The position numbers and the translations under genes were made by a program. From Armigeres subalbatus (taxonomy: Eukaryota > Arthropoda > Insecta > Diptera > Culicidae): a stretch of 64,000 bases of DNA. Under the pieces are notes generated by a model. It was not told the origin of the DNA. It saw nothing but the letters and a program-made list of their open reading frames with translations, and searched no databases. The first letter of the stretch is position 1. Every line of letters starts with the position of its first letter. Below are positions 11,720 to 22,047 of this stretch, piece after piece. The stretch is taken from positions 370,101,925 to 370,165,924 of the forward strand of contig NC_085141.1 of NCBI RefSeq assembly GCF_024139115.2, given 5' to 3'.

Positions 11720-12712
11720 CTTTACAATTGCGAAAATCGGGGACCGTCTCAAAATATGATAGACTTTCAACTTTAATATCTCAGCCGTTTCTCGATGGAT
11801 TTTCAACTTTTATGGACCCTTCGATCAAGGATGAGTCAACGCTTCTTGATAATTGATAAAAAGTTTAGAAATAGGTAAACTAATCAATCACGTACATGCT
11901 AGCATCACACATCACTAGCACAGACATCACAAATCAATCACTTGCGGGTTTGGATCTAATCCTCAGTTTGAACAAGGTTTCACGCAGAGCAGACGCATCA
12001 AAGCGATCGCAGCGGAGCGGACACAGCGCTGGTAACATTTTCAACGAAATCCATCGCATTGGTGGTGGTCCTCGGTGAGAAAGGGATGACTACAAACATA
12101 GCACTGTTGGGATCCCGTGCCGCCAGTGGCGATGCTTTTATTACATTACATTTATTACAAAATGTGGTGTCAACTAGTTGTTGGAAAGGCGCATTGGGGA
12201 AAGAAAATTGGTTCTTCTAAGGACCAGCATTTTATGGAAAGAAAGAGTTAATTGCGAAAATAGACTGTTTCGGTGGCATCGGGTTTGGCGTAGTAGCTTA
12301 GTTGCTGTTATTGATTCCATCCATTGAAATAGATTACATCATATCCCTCAGACGCGCTATCAAATTCGATAGATACGATTGAGTTTTCCACTTTGAAGAA
12401 AGCTCATTTCAGATAGTCGGATCAACCTTCTTTTGTATAAAATGGTGGCTTTTGTATAAAATCGATGAAGACGCTATCTCAGTGGAAACTATCTACAGCA
12501 TCCACCCATCGGCGAACGTCCCTCGGACAGACAGATGCCAAGAGATAATGTTTCGAAATTTGAAGAGTCAAATTTCTTTTGTTATTCTTCGCAACAATAC
12601 GCATCTTAGATAACCTACAGCTCATAACCAAATTCAGATTCTTGCGAGAAAATTTTCGTAAGACTCTTAGAATTTTTCATTCTCCGAACGGTCCGTTGTC
12701 TGCGGAATCCAG
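11720..12712. other. Interior of the inverted-repeat structure, left side
   Basis: There is no coding region. Near 11945-12080 the words GACGCATCAAAGCG, CGGACACAGC and GGTGGTGG resemble, in direct orientation, words at 15108-15200, which may be a divergent duplicate. The rest is unassigned. Confidence 0.4.
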
Positions 12713-12770
12713 ATCAAAATGGCTAGCGCGCGCCGGAAAGCAGCTTTCTTATATCTAATGAAGTAATTAC
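12713..12770 (+). repeat. Inner inverted repeat, left copy
   Basis: Contains GCGCCGGAAAGCAGCTTTCTT and matches the reverse complement of 15047-15102 over about 55 bp with some mismatches. It directly abuts the insertion point of the Jockey-clade LINE, so that LINE landed near the centre of an older palindrome-like structure. Confidence 0.65.
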
Positions 12771-12777
12771 ATTAACC

Positions 12778-12789
12778 CCGTTCCTTCAT
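12778..12789. repeat. Target-site duplication of the Jockey-clade LINE (3' side)
   Basis: CCGTTCCTTCAT is repeated exactly at 14969-14980. Confidence 0.85.
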
Positions 12790-14968
12790 AGTAGTAGTAA
12801 TAAGTAGTAAAATTCTTCTTTATTTACACATTTTTTGTTCTACAATTATTTTTACCATGAACAGTGATCGGCCGGCTTGGCCCTCCAACTCCAATTTTAA
12901 TTATTATTATTATTATTATTATTTTTATGTTTCTACTTAATTTTAAAATCTAATGTATCATGACGGCCTTCAGGAGGCGCTAGTGTGTTTTTTAAATTTG
13001 ATAACCTAACTACTATGTACACTAATATTTACAATAAAAATTTGATAACCTAGATTGGAACTAGCGCCCTAAGCGCTTCTTGGTCCGAGTGCAAGCAACG
13101 GACCCTAAACTTTTCTTTACACTCACCAAAGCGTTCATGTAAGGTTTTTATTCCGGCCAGACGGTGGACCTCGGATGTTCTTGTCCTGGGAGGGTGTTGA
13201 GGATCATCCTCAGGAATTTGTTTTGGACCCGTTGAAGTTTGAGGTGGTGGGTTTTAGCGCAGCTCTCCCAGACCGGCATGCCATATTCGATCACAGGAGG
13301 ATGATTTGCTTGTAGACAGCAAGCTTATTTTTCAGGGACAATGACGACCGGCGGTTGATCAAAGAGTACAGTAGTTTCAACAAGACGTTACACTTTGTCA
13401 CCGTTTTGTCAACCTGTTGCCTGAAAATAAGCTTGCTGTCGAGGGTCAAGCCAAGGTAGCCGGCCTCATTGGCCCATTCCACGGTCGTGCCATTGAGGAT
13501 GATTTTACAGTCCCCAGGCGGAACAAGTTTAGGGGATTTGGAGTGGGGGAAAATGATGACCTGGGTCTTCGCCGCGTTGATACAGATCTTCCAGCTGGTG
13601 AGGTACTCTGTCAGGGCATCCAGGCCTCGTTGGAGTTTTGCCACTAGCGCTCTGATCACTCTACCGTTGTAGACGATGGAGGTGTCATCTGCGAACAGAG
13701 ACAGAATGCCGCCTTCTGGAGGTTCTGGCATGTCGGAGGTGAACAGATTGAAAAGCAGGGGCCCGAGGATACTACCCTGCGGGACGCCTGCGACGATGTT
13801 GTGCGCATTGGAACTCGCTCCGCTGATTGAGACCCGGAATGTCCTTGCCGACAGGTAATTGTTGATGATTTTCACCAGGTAGCTGGGAAGATTGTAGCGT
13901 TGTAGTTTGTACACCAGGCCATCATGCCATACATTGTCAAATGCCTTCTCGACATCGAGTAAGGCCATGGTGGATGTTTTTGAGACAAACTTGTTCCGTC
14001 TGAGGACGTTGGTAACTCGAGTCAGTTGGTGTACAGTTGACCGACCGCGTCGGAAACCAAACTGTTCCTCGAGCAAGATGTTGAGATTTTCGGCAGACTC
14101 AAGTAACCGATGATGAATAGCTTTTTCGAATAGCTTGGATAACCCTGAGAGAAGGCTGATGGGTCGATAACTTTTGGGGGAGGAAGGATCCTTCCCAGGC
14201 TTCCGGATGGGGATGACTTTCGCTGACTTCCAGGATGATGGGAAGTAGCTGAGCCGGAGACACTGATTAAAGATCAGCGAGAGATGCTCAAAGAACAGAG
14301 CACTCATATGTTTGAGCTCGAGATTCAGGAAGCCTGGGGCCTTCATGTTCTTCGACGATTTGATATAGGCCGCCAATTCGTCAGCTGAGATCTCCAACTC
14401 CTCCGAGAAGTCGTTGGGAATCAAATGGATGTTGTTAGCATGCTCGTTGACGGCTGCTTCGTGTGGACTGACGATGTTCTGCCCAAGATTGTGTGAGCTG
14501 ACGAAGTGACGACCTATTTCAGCGACCTTCTCTGCAGGAGTTATCAAGCGATCCTTAGAGCCATTATTGTCTAGCGGGATCAAAGGTGGAATGGGCCGAG
14601 GCTTGGATTTTAGAATTTTGGTCATTTTCCAGAACGGCTTAGCATAATCTGGGAGAGTGCGGATCTTATTCGAGAAGTCGTTATTTTTGAGGTCCACCAT
14701 TCTGGCCTTGATAATTTTGTGATTCGATTGCAGCGTGCCTTAAGCTCAGGCAGTCCAGTACGCTGAAACTGCCTGCGAGTGACATTCCGCAATCGAATCA
14801 AATCTTTGGTGAGTGTATCGATGTTTAAGGAGTTGCTTACCTGCCGAGCCGTCGGTACGTGTTGCTCTCGGGCCGCCGTGATCGCCTCCTCGATAGCGCA
14901 CAGCTGGCGGTCGATACTTTCCGGCGTCTCCGGACGCACCTCGTAGTCGACGGTGTTATCGACGCACT
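12790..14968 (-). mobile_element. Jockey-clade LINE, 5'-truncated
   Basis: A 2179-bp minus-strand insertion flanked by the 12-bp duplication CCGTTCCTTCAT. Only the downstream part of ORF2 is present: a linker, the reverse transcriptase, a C-terminal segment and a 3' untranslated region ending in a TACTACTTATTACTACTACT-like tail. Truncation falls before the reverse transcriptase, so the endonuclease and ORF1 are absent, as is common for LINE insertions that stop early in reverse transcription. Jockey clade is judged from the motif style (SYRPISLLSGLSKLFEK, FADDTSIVY). Confidence 0.85.
13050..14960 (-). pseudogene. Jockey-like reverse transcriptase ORF2 fragment
   Basis: The frame 14622-14939 covers the linker and 13291-14700 the main enzyme, with one shift between them near 14650-14700. 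Motifs in order are WKSAKVIPIRKPGKD, SYRPISLLSG, FGFRRGRSTVHQL, LLDVEKAFDNVWH, GVPQGSILGPLLF and the catalytic LFADDTSIVY, then GYLGLTLDSKL. After a second shift near 13290 the downstream phase continues with YGMPVWESCAKTHH and LQRVQNKFLRMIL, typical of the Jockey C-terminal region, as far as about 13050. The rest towards 12790 is 3' untranslated. The enzyme would reverse-transcribe LINE RNA at a nick, but this copy cannot make a whole protein. Confidence 0.88.
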
Positions 14969-14980
14969 CCGTTCCTTCAT
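14969..14980. repeat. Target-site duplication of the Jockey-clade LINE (5' side)
   Basis: CCGTTCCTTCAT, identical to 12778-12789. Confidence 0.85.
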
Positions 14981-15046
14981 TAATCGTTATTAGTGCACAT
15001 TATATTTACACCCCTATCAGATTACAGAGGGGCGGGGCTAACGGGC

Positions 15047-15102
15047 TTAATTTATTGAATACAAGAAAGCTGCTTTCCGGCGGGCGCGAGGCATTTTGGT
15101 CG
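15047..15102 (-). repeat. Inner inverted repeat, right copy
   Basis: Mirror partner of 12713-12770. The core AAGAAAGCTGCTTTCCGGCG is clear, and the match extends outward to a CATTTTGGT word. Confidence 0.65.
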
Positions 15103-15545
15103 GAATTTGATGCATCGGAGCGCACACAGCAGCACGAAGGCGTCGGTAGCAGTGGCAATGCTGAGAATTTATTCCAAATGGCATAAATGGTGGTGGCTTA
15201 GCGAAAAATGATCGAGGACTGTGTGTAATTAATTCTTGAAGTTCTCCTCACTTTGCCACGTAAGCATCCATCGCGGGCGAAAACCAAACGTTTTAAATAC
15301 ATATATTTGCGTTTGGTTTCAAGCTACTTTTGATTTTGCTTATTTCTCCTTTATTCCGAACATTTTTGGGGATGGTGTCTTCTAGGATTGCAATGTCCTC
15401 CAAAGAAAACGGTTGGAGATTCAAAGTTCATCTAACTAAGAGCAACTATTTGACTTTTTGATTCAGTTGTCCTTCGAGCAGTTTGCTCAATGTTAATAAA
15501 GAGACACAAATTATCATGGCGATGGCATATCCCATCAATTTCGAA
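15103..15545. other. Interior of the inverted-repeat structure, right side
   Basis: There is no coding sequence. Near 15280-15325 AACCAAACG...CGTTTGGTT makes a small hairpin around TTTAAATACATATATTTG. Nothing else was recognised. Confidence 0.4.
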
Positions 15546-15549
15546 TAGC

Positions 15550-15885
15550 AACGTAGTCCTACGTCACCTTTGCGTACAACCCGATTGGGATGCACCTTTG
15601 AGTTTTTTAAGGAAAGTTCTTAATTTTTCGGTGAAAGAAAAATATTCTGTTGAAAATTTTGTAATTGTTTATTGCTAATATTGATTTATTTATGGAAATT
15701 TTGTATTTTTTCAATGGAACATTTTGATTGCTTTATGGAAAATTCTTCTTTTATGTATGCAATGTTTGCTTTTAAAAGTTCTAATAAATTTTTGTTTCGT
15801 GGAAAATTCTTTATTGTTTATGGAAATTTAGCATTATTTGTAGAAATTTTATATTTATTTGTTGGAACACAATACGTATATAAAC
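15550..15885 (-). repeat. Right arm of the large inverted repeat
   Basis: Read on the minus strand, this arm reproduces the landmarks of 11190-11705 in the same order, starting inward with ACGTAGTCCTACGTC at 15551-15565 and then runs of TTTATGGAAATTTT. It is shorter than the left arm, with indels. Confidence 0.65.
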
Positions 15886-16199
15886 AAACGTGTTGCGTGT
15901 TATGGACCCGGGAGCGGCCATAAATATCATTTTAAAATGCCTGTTATGTAGTAAAAATTAATGTTTTGGCTAGTTTTATGTACGAAACACGATGCTGATA
16001 GCTTTTGTTTGTCATCTGGGACAGCAGAACTACAATTTGTCATGAGGCTTGCTCTAGCGGAGTGACTGAACTAAATTTCATTCTTTAAGGGGTACATTAC
16101 TAGCACTCACTCCCTATCCCGATTTGTTCATTGTCAATTTCCTATTTTTTGTATGGAACATTTCTAATTCTTTGTGGAAATTTGCTGCCATGACGCAAC
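15886..16199. other. Unassigned spacer
   Basis: No frame or repeat structure that I can support. Confidence 0.4.
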
Positions 16200-16475
16200 A
16201 GATCGAAAGGGGCAAATGCTAAAAGGTAAAATAAGAAGGACAAAGGAAGAAGAGAGAAGGAAGAAAGAATAAGGAAGAAGGAAGAATGGAGAAGGAAACA
16301 GGAAAAAGGTAGAAGAGAGAAGGAAAGAGGAAGAAAGAAGAAGAAATAAGGAAGCAAGATAAACTAAGAAGAAAAACGAAAGAAGAAAGATGAAAAAAGA
16401 AGGAAAAAGAAGGAAAAAGATGGATGAAAGCAGAAGGAAGAACAAAAGAGTATAGAAAAATGAAAATGATGAAGG
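16200..16475 (+). repeat. Polypurine tract (GAAGAA/GGAAGA)
   Basis: About 275 bp is nearly all purine on the plus strand, made of AAGGAAGAAG-type words, with almost no plus-strand pyrimidines from about 16225. Long hydrophobic minus-strand frames here are only the complement of this low-complexity run. Confidence 0.85.
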
Positions 16476-16489
16476 AATGAGGATTATTT

Positions 16490-16770
16490 TCCCACTTTCA
16501 ATGCTCTTTTCTCATTTTTCATATTCTTTTTATCATATCCCATTTTTCAATTCTCACTTCGTATTTCTCATTTCGCAGTTTTCAGTTCTCAGTTCTTAGT
16601 TCACAGTTTCCATAACTCAGTTCTTAGTTCTCAGATCATAGCTAAATGCTCAATTCTCAGTTCCCAATTCTCAGTTCTCAGTTCACAGTCCACTATTAAC
16701 TTTCACTTTTTACTTTTCACTTTTCCTTTCTCACTTCTAACTTCTCATTACTCACTCTTTACTACTCGTA
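16490..16770 (+). repeat. TTCTCAGTTC / TTTTCACTTC pyrimidine-rich minisatellite
   Basis: A 7-10 bp unit around TTCTCAGTTC repeats with drift for about 270 bp and changes to CACTTTTCACTT towards the right. It follows the purine tract directly, so base skew flips strand at about 16480. The complementary version (GAAGTGAGAAGTGAG) occurs at 54800-54870. Confidence 0.8.
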
Positions 16771-16784
16771 ATCTGAGGTAAACA

Positions 16785-16830
16785 TTTTTAACTATTCGGC
16801 CAAACGGCATTCGGTCAAGTCGATTTGATG
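16785..16830. repeat. TTCGGCCAAACGGCATTCGG motif next to the minisatellite
   Basis: TTTTTAACTATTCGGCCAAACGG followed by CATTCGGTCAA. The reverse complement of the same motif, with the same neighbouring minisatellite, lies at 54755-54800, so the two loci are copies of one composite repeat in opposite orientation. Confidence 0.65.
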
Positions 16831-17009
16831 TATTGAATAATTATTTCAACGTTATCTAACCGAGCAATATAAACGCCATATAAGGTTGGTGTCTTGATTA
16901 AATGCGAGAAAGGCAGTATAACTACTCGGTGAATTAAGTTGTGGTTTTTATTATAATATCAATATATTGATATAAAGATATTCACACACTTAGCTTTTAT
17001 TTCTGCAGC

Positions 17010-17215
17010 TCGGCAAAAATCCGCACAGCCGTGCGCCAGCAAAATAAAACACTGATATTCCGGCAAAAAAGCTGTTTGTTAACTGATTTTCGGTAAATTA
17101 TTTGCTAATTTTCAGCAATTTTGACAGATATCTCGGCAAAAAACATATTTGCTGGGGCACGGCTGTGCGAATCTCGGTAAAAGTTGACCATTTTGCTGAG
17201 ATCCCGGTAAAAAAT
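17010..17215. repeat. Foldback element with GCACAGCCGTGC ends
   Basis: CTCGGCAAAAATCCGCACAGCCGTGC at about 17010-17036 is mirrored at about 17156-17180, and CGGCAAAAAA and GGTAAAA words recur inside. It looks like a small, old foldback MITE. No target duplication was identified. Confidence 0.6.
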
Positions 17216-17750
17216 ATCAAGTGTGTCTGTTCTAGTTGTGTTACGGCTAGAAGGATTCTTGTCATATTTTTTGTTATTTCAATAACTAACTATGTAGTCA
17301 TATTTATGGTACATGGTGGTACATCAGCTTGGTAGTCATATTTATGGTACATGGTGGCAGTGTTGTGCTGAATCATTATCAGACGATAATGATTGCAATT
17401 TTCATGTGAAAACTTTTCACGTGAAAACAGTAGGCGAGTTGTCGCCGGCGACAACTTTTCAAATGTTGTACGACGATAATAAACACAGAATTTTCATTCA
17501 ATCATTATTCTTTATTAATATCAGCTAATTGTCAACAGTCACGTTATATCTTCTATTTGGCGTTATGGTTTCATGATAGTAAGGAAAAAGAGTTCAAAAT
17601 GTAACGGTAAATGCTTCAAATCAAGATACGATTTTCATACGATTATCAATCGCTGGCGAGTTTTAATCACTTGATTATTTAAAAGTAAGATCGCGGGTGA
17701 GTTTGATCTTTCCCGATTTTTCGAAAATTTGATTTTTCCCATCACCACCA
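17216..17750. other. Unassigned DNA upstream of RTE copy 2
   Basis: TAGTCATATTTATGGTACATGGTGG is duplicated at about 17295 and 17334. No gene is supported. Confidence 0.45.
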
Positions 17751-17944
17751 TGACATCAGTTAGAGTGAGAAGCCTCGAGCGTCTATTCACCAGGAGGTGC
17801 GGCTCAAGCAGCGTCTGCCTGGTAACCAGCGGCTGATTAACGAAATGTTGTATCGCTATACCGAAGGTGGCAGCCCCATCTGCGCGATGTAGGTAACGCG
17901 ACCCCGGTAAGGTAGCTTACTGAAGCCTCTCAAATACCACGAAA

Positions 17945-18775
17945 ATGGAGATAGAGGAAAAAGAGAACGTTATTTTTGGCAACCGACCCGGCAACGAAAT
18001 AAGGACTATGATTGGAAAAACTCGGTACCTGGAATGTCAGGACCCTAAATTCTAAATTCTTCTGGCTCGCGACCTGCAGAAGGTTGGAGTGAACAGCTAT
18101 TCAAGAAGTCCGATGGCCCAGATCCGGAGAACGTGAATTCCGAATTGGACCCCACGACCAACATTGCATTCAAATATAACATCTATCACAGCGGCGGCGG
18201 AAAAGCAGAGCATGCAGTTGGTTTCGTAGTGATGGGCAAGCATATGAAGCGAGTGATGCGGTGGAAACCCATTAGCGAACGAATCTGTGTGTTGATGATA
18301 CGGGGCAAATTCTTCAATTACAGCCTAATCAACGTTCACGCACCGACAAACGATAAATCCGACGACGTAAAGGACACGTTTTATAAATGTCTTGATAAAG
18401 CCTATGGAGAGTGCCCAAAGCATGACGTGAAAATTGTTATCGGAGACGCTAACGCTCAGGTCGGTAGAGAGGACTTTTTTCGTCCCATAATCGGTACGAA
18501 GAGCCTTCACTCCGCTACAACGACAACGGCCTACGGCTAGTAAATTTCGCTGCTGCCAGAGGGATGGCCATCAGCAGCACCTACTTTGCACGAAAGAATA
18601 TCCGAAAGCACACCTGGAGACACCCAAATGGTGAAACTTGCAACCAGATAGACCATGTTCTGGTGGATGGGCGCCATTTCTCGGATGTTATCGATGTGCG
18701 GACATTCAGAGGTCCGAACATTGACTCTGATCACTACCTCGTTGTCAGTAAAATTCGATTACGATTGTCAACATA
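17945..18775 (+). pseudogene. RTE copy 2 endonuclease domain, broken
   Basis: The ATG at 17945 matches the start chosen for copy 1. Frameshifts between 17945 and 18130 destroy the N-terminal GTWNVRT region. The frame 18133-18540 keeps INVHAPTND and VIGDANAQVG, and a new phase, 18564-18776, keeps QIDHVLVDG and the SDHYLVV box that copy 1 has lost. It would act as the target-nicking endonuclease. It is broken but complements copy 1 as evidence of the ancestral reading. Confidence 0.85.
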
Positions 18776-20614
18776 ATCGAATAAGATCACAGCGAACGAT
18801 ACGTTACAATATCCAGCGATTGTCGGCGGAAGGAGCATCGGCTGAGTACCGCCAGAAGCTCGACGAACGGATAAGTGCAATCAATGTTAGCGACAACATC
18901 AACGATCTATGGGAGTCGATCCATGGAGCGGTGAGCACAACAGCACGAGAAGTGGTAGACACTGCACAGAGGCGACCCAGGACGGGTTGGTTCGATGTGG
19001 AGTGTCAGAAAGTGATGGACGAGAAGAACGTTGCCAGAAGCCGGATGTTGGAGTCGGGTACCCGATCGGCTAGAGATCGATACAAGGAAGCAAGAGCAGC
19101 CGAAAAACGAACCCACCGCAGGAAGAAGAAAGAATATGAAGATCAAGTGATTCGCGAGGCGCAGGAAATGGAGCAGAACGATATGCGGAGGTTCTATGAG
19201 TCTGTCAATGGCGTGCAGAGAAAGGCAGCGCCACCTCCCGTCATGTGCATCCACCAACAAGGGAATTTGCTGACAGATAAAACCGAAGGGGCTGCCAGGT
19301 GGAAGCAACACTTCGAGACTTTGTTCAATACTGGAAGTGACGGTGCATCGGTGAACAGAATAAATATTAGCGACGATGGACAAGCTGTGGAGTCGCCTAC
19401 ACTAGATGATGTTAAAAAAGCTATTGAAAAGCTGAAAAACAATAAGGCTCCGAGGAAGGACCAGCTCCCGGCCGAACATCTCAAACATAGCAGTGAGGAG
19501 CTTTATGAAGTTCTGCACCATATTATGCCAAAAATATGAGAAGACGAGGAAATGCCTGCTAGCTGGTTGGACGGCCTCATTTGCCCTCTCTTTAAGAAAG
19601 GGCACAGACTGGAGTGCGCCAATTATAACCCTCCTTAATTCGGCGTACAAAATTATGTCCCGTATTCTGTTCAACAGATTGAGACCGCTTGAAGAGTCCT
19701 TCGTCGGCGAATACCAAGCAGGTTTTCGTGAGGGCCGATCAACGACGGATCAAATGTTTACTCTGAGACAAATCCTTGATAAATTCCGGGAGTACAACTT
19801 GCAGACACATCATCTGTTTATTGATTTCAAGGCGGCGTACGATTCAGTGAAACGGAATGAATTATGGCAAATTATGCTAGAACATGGTTTTCCGGCGAAA
19901 CTGATACGGCTAATTCGTATAACGTTATAACGTATAATCGAATCGAAATCAAGTGTAAGGGTTGCGGATGAAATATCGACGTCATTTGTTACCTTAGATG
20001 GATTAAAGCAGGGCGATGCACTCTCGAATCTACTGTTCAATATAGCGCTCGAGGGAGCGATTAGGAGAGCTGGTGTGCAAAGAAGCGGTACTATTATCAC
20101 AAAATCGCATATGCTCTTTTGCGGACGATATCGATATTATCGGGATTGATCGCCGTGCCGTGGAAGAGGCTTTTGTGCCTTTTCAGAGGAAGACAGCGAG
20201 GATTTGACTCACGATCAATACCAGCAAAACGAAGTATATGGTCGCTGGCAATCAACGTGGGTTCATTAGTGGTGGTGGTAGCGAAATGGTGCTGAATGGT
20301 GAAAATTTTTAAGTAGTAGAAGAATTTGTGTATCTTGGAACATTAGTGACGTGCGATAATGATGTTACCCGTGAGGTGAAAAGTCGTATTGCAGCTGCAA
20401 ATGGGGCTTATTACGGACTTCGTAACCAGCTTAAGTCCCGTAGTCTCCAAACGAAAACAAAACTCGCGCTGTATACTACTCTGATTCTTCCGGTGGCTTT
20501 ATACGCCCATAAAACATGGACGTTTAAGGAGGCTGATCGGAGAGCTTTTGCAGTGTTTGAGCGTAAGGTGCTGCGGACAATACTCGGCAGTAAACAGGAG
20601 AACGGTATCTGGCG
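18776..20614 (+). pseudogene. RTE copy 2 linker and reverse transcriptase, broken
   Basis: The frame 18655-19539 holds the basic linker and ends at a TGA where copy 1 has a Trp codon (KIW in copy 1). A later phase keeps YQAGFREGRSTTDQ and FIDFKAAYDSVKRNELW (about 19670-19930), then shifts. The catalytic FADDID region near 20118-20145 is out of phase, with extra small changes nearby. A last frame, 20328-20616, has the YLGTLVTCDND block and ends where copy 3 was inserted. Reverse transcriptase identity is clear; function is not possible. Confidence 0.85.
20603..20614. repeat. Target-site duplication of RTE copy 3 (3' side)
   Basis: CGGTATCTGGCG is repeated exactly at 24072-24083. Removing copy 3 and one duplicate restores the uninterrupted family A sequence seen in copy 1. 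Confidence 0.92.
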
Positions 20615-20640
20615 TTCATTTTCATTTATTTAGTTAACAT

Positions 20641-22047
20641 CTAAACAGATAACACTGAATCAACAATTTGACGCCACAATACACGGTTCGAGGCCGCATC
20701 TCTCCATCCTCGGATACGCCCCACGCTCGCCAAGTCGTTCTGCACCTGGTCTGCCCATCTCGCTCGCTGCGCTCCACGCCGTCTCGTACCTGCCGGATCG
20801 GAAGCGAACACCATCTTTGCAGGGTTGCTGTCCGGCATTCTTGCAACATGTCCTGCCCATCGTACCCTTCCGGCTTTAGCTACCTTCTGGATACTGGGTT
20901 CGCCGTAGAGTTGGGCGAGCTCATGGTTCATTCTTCGCCGCCACACACCGTCTTCTTGCACACCGCCAAAGATGGTCCTAAGCACCCGTCTCTCGAATAC
21001 TCCGAGTGCTTGCAAGTCCTCCTCGAGCATTGTCCATGTTTCATGTCCGTAGAGGACAACCGGTCTTATAAGCGTCTTGTACATGACACATTTGGTGCGG
21101 TGGCGAATCTTTTTCGACCGCAGTTTCTTCTGGAGCCCGTAGTAGGCCCGACTTCCACTGATGATGCGCCTTCGTATTTCACGACTAACGTTGTTGTCAG
21201 CCGTTAGCAAGGATCCGAGGTAGACGAATTCCTCGACCACCTCGAAGGTATCCCCGTCTATCGTAACACTGCTTCCCAGGCGGGCCCTGTCGCGCTCGGT
21301 TCCGCCCACAAGCATGTACTTTGTCTTTGACGCATTCACCACCAGTCCAACTTTTGTTGCTTCACGTTTCAGGCGGGTGTACAGTTCTGCCACCTTTGCA
21401 AATGTTCGGCCGACAATGTCCATGTCATCCGCGAAGCAAATAAATTGACTGGATCTGTTGAAAATCGTACCCCGGCTATTACACCCGGCTCTCCGCATGA
21501 TACCTTCTAGCGCAATGTTGAACAACAGGCACGAAAGTCCATCACCTTGTCTTAGTCCCCGGCGGGATTCGAACGAACTGGAGTGTTCGCCCGAAATCTT
21601 CACACAGTTTTGCACACCATCCACCGTTACTTTGATCAGTCTGGTAAGCTTCTGAGGGAAGCTGTTCTCGTCCATAATTTTCCATAGCTCTACGCGGTCT
21701 ATACTGTCGTATGCCGCTTTGAAATCAACGAACAGATGGTGCGTTGGGACCTGGTATTCACGGCATTTTTGAAGGATTTGCCGTACAGTAAAGATCTGGT
21801 CCGTTGTCGAGCGGCCGTCAACGAAGCCGGCTTGATAACTTCCCACGAACTCGTTCACTAATGGTGACAGACGACGGAAGATGATCTGGGATATCACTTT
21901 GTAGGCGGCATTAAGGATGGTGATCGCTCGAAAGTTCTCACACTCCAGTTTGTCGCCTTTCTTGTAGATGGGGCATATAACCCTTCCTTCCACTCCTCCG
22001 GTAGCTGTTCGGTTTCCGAGATTCTGACTATCATTTCGTGCAGGCAA
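20641..22047 (-). pseudogene. RTE copy 3 reverse transcriptase (open except one frameshift)
   Basis: 468 codons are open from the fingers region to a natural stop at the 3' end. Motifs in order are CPIYKKGDKLECENFRAITILN, YQAGFVDGRSTTDQIF, FVDFKAAYDSIDR, RRGLRQGDGLSCLLFN, CFADDMDIVGR with the catalytic Asp pair, VYLGSLLTADN, YGHETWTM and GRVRWAGHVARMPD. The upstream 511-codon frame (21894-23429) leaves phase near 21985-22000, just before CPIYKKGDK, so a single small indel separates them. The parent protein would be about 1000 residues, normal for RTE. Confidence 0.9.

Larger units (their letters stand above)
17751..20614 (+). mobile_element. RTE-like LINE, family A copy 2, main part (interrupted)
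   Basis: Same family as copy 1 but on the plus strand. It begins inside the 5' leader of copy 1, so it is 5'-truncated by about 175 bp or diverged there. It runs through the endonuclease, linker and reverse transcriptase to the codons for GIWR, where copy 3 is inserted (20615-24071). It resumes at 24084. The two opposite-strand family A copies form inverted repeats about 9 kb apart. Confidence 0.85.

Noticed and set aside
16142..16445. Hydrophobic Phe/Leu-rich minus-strand frames that look like membrane proteins
   Set aside because: They are the complement of a polypurine tract.
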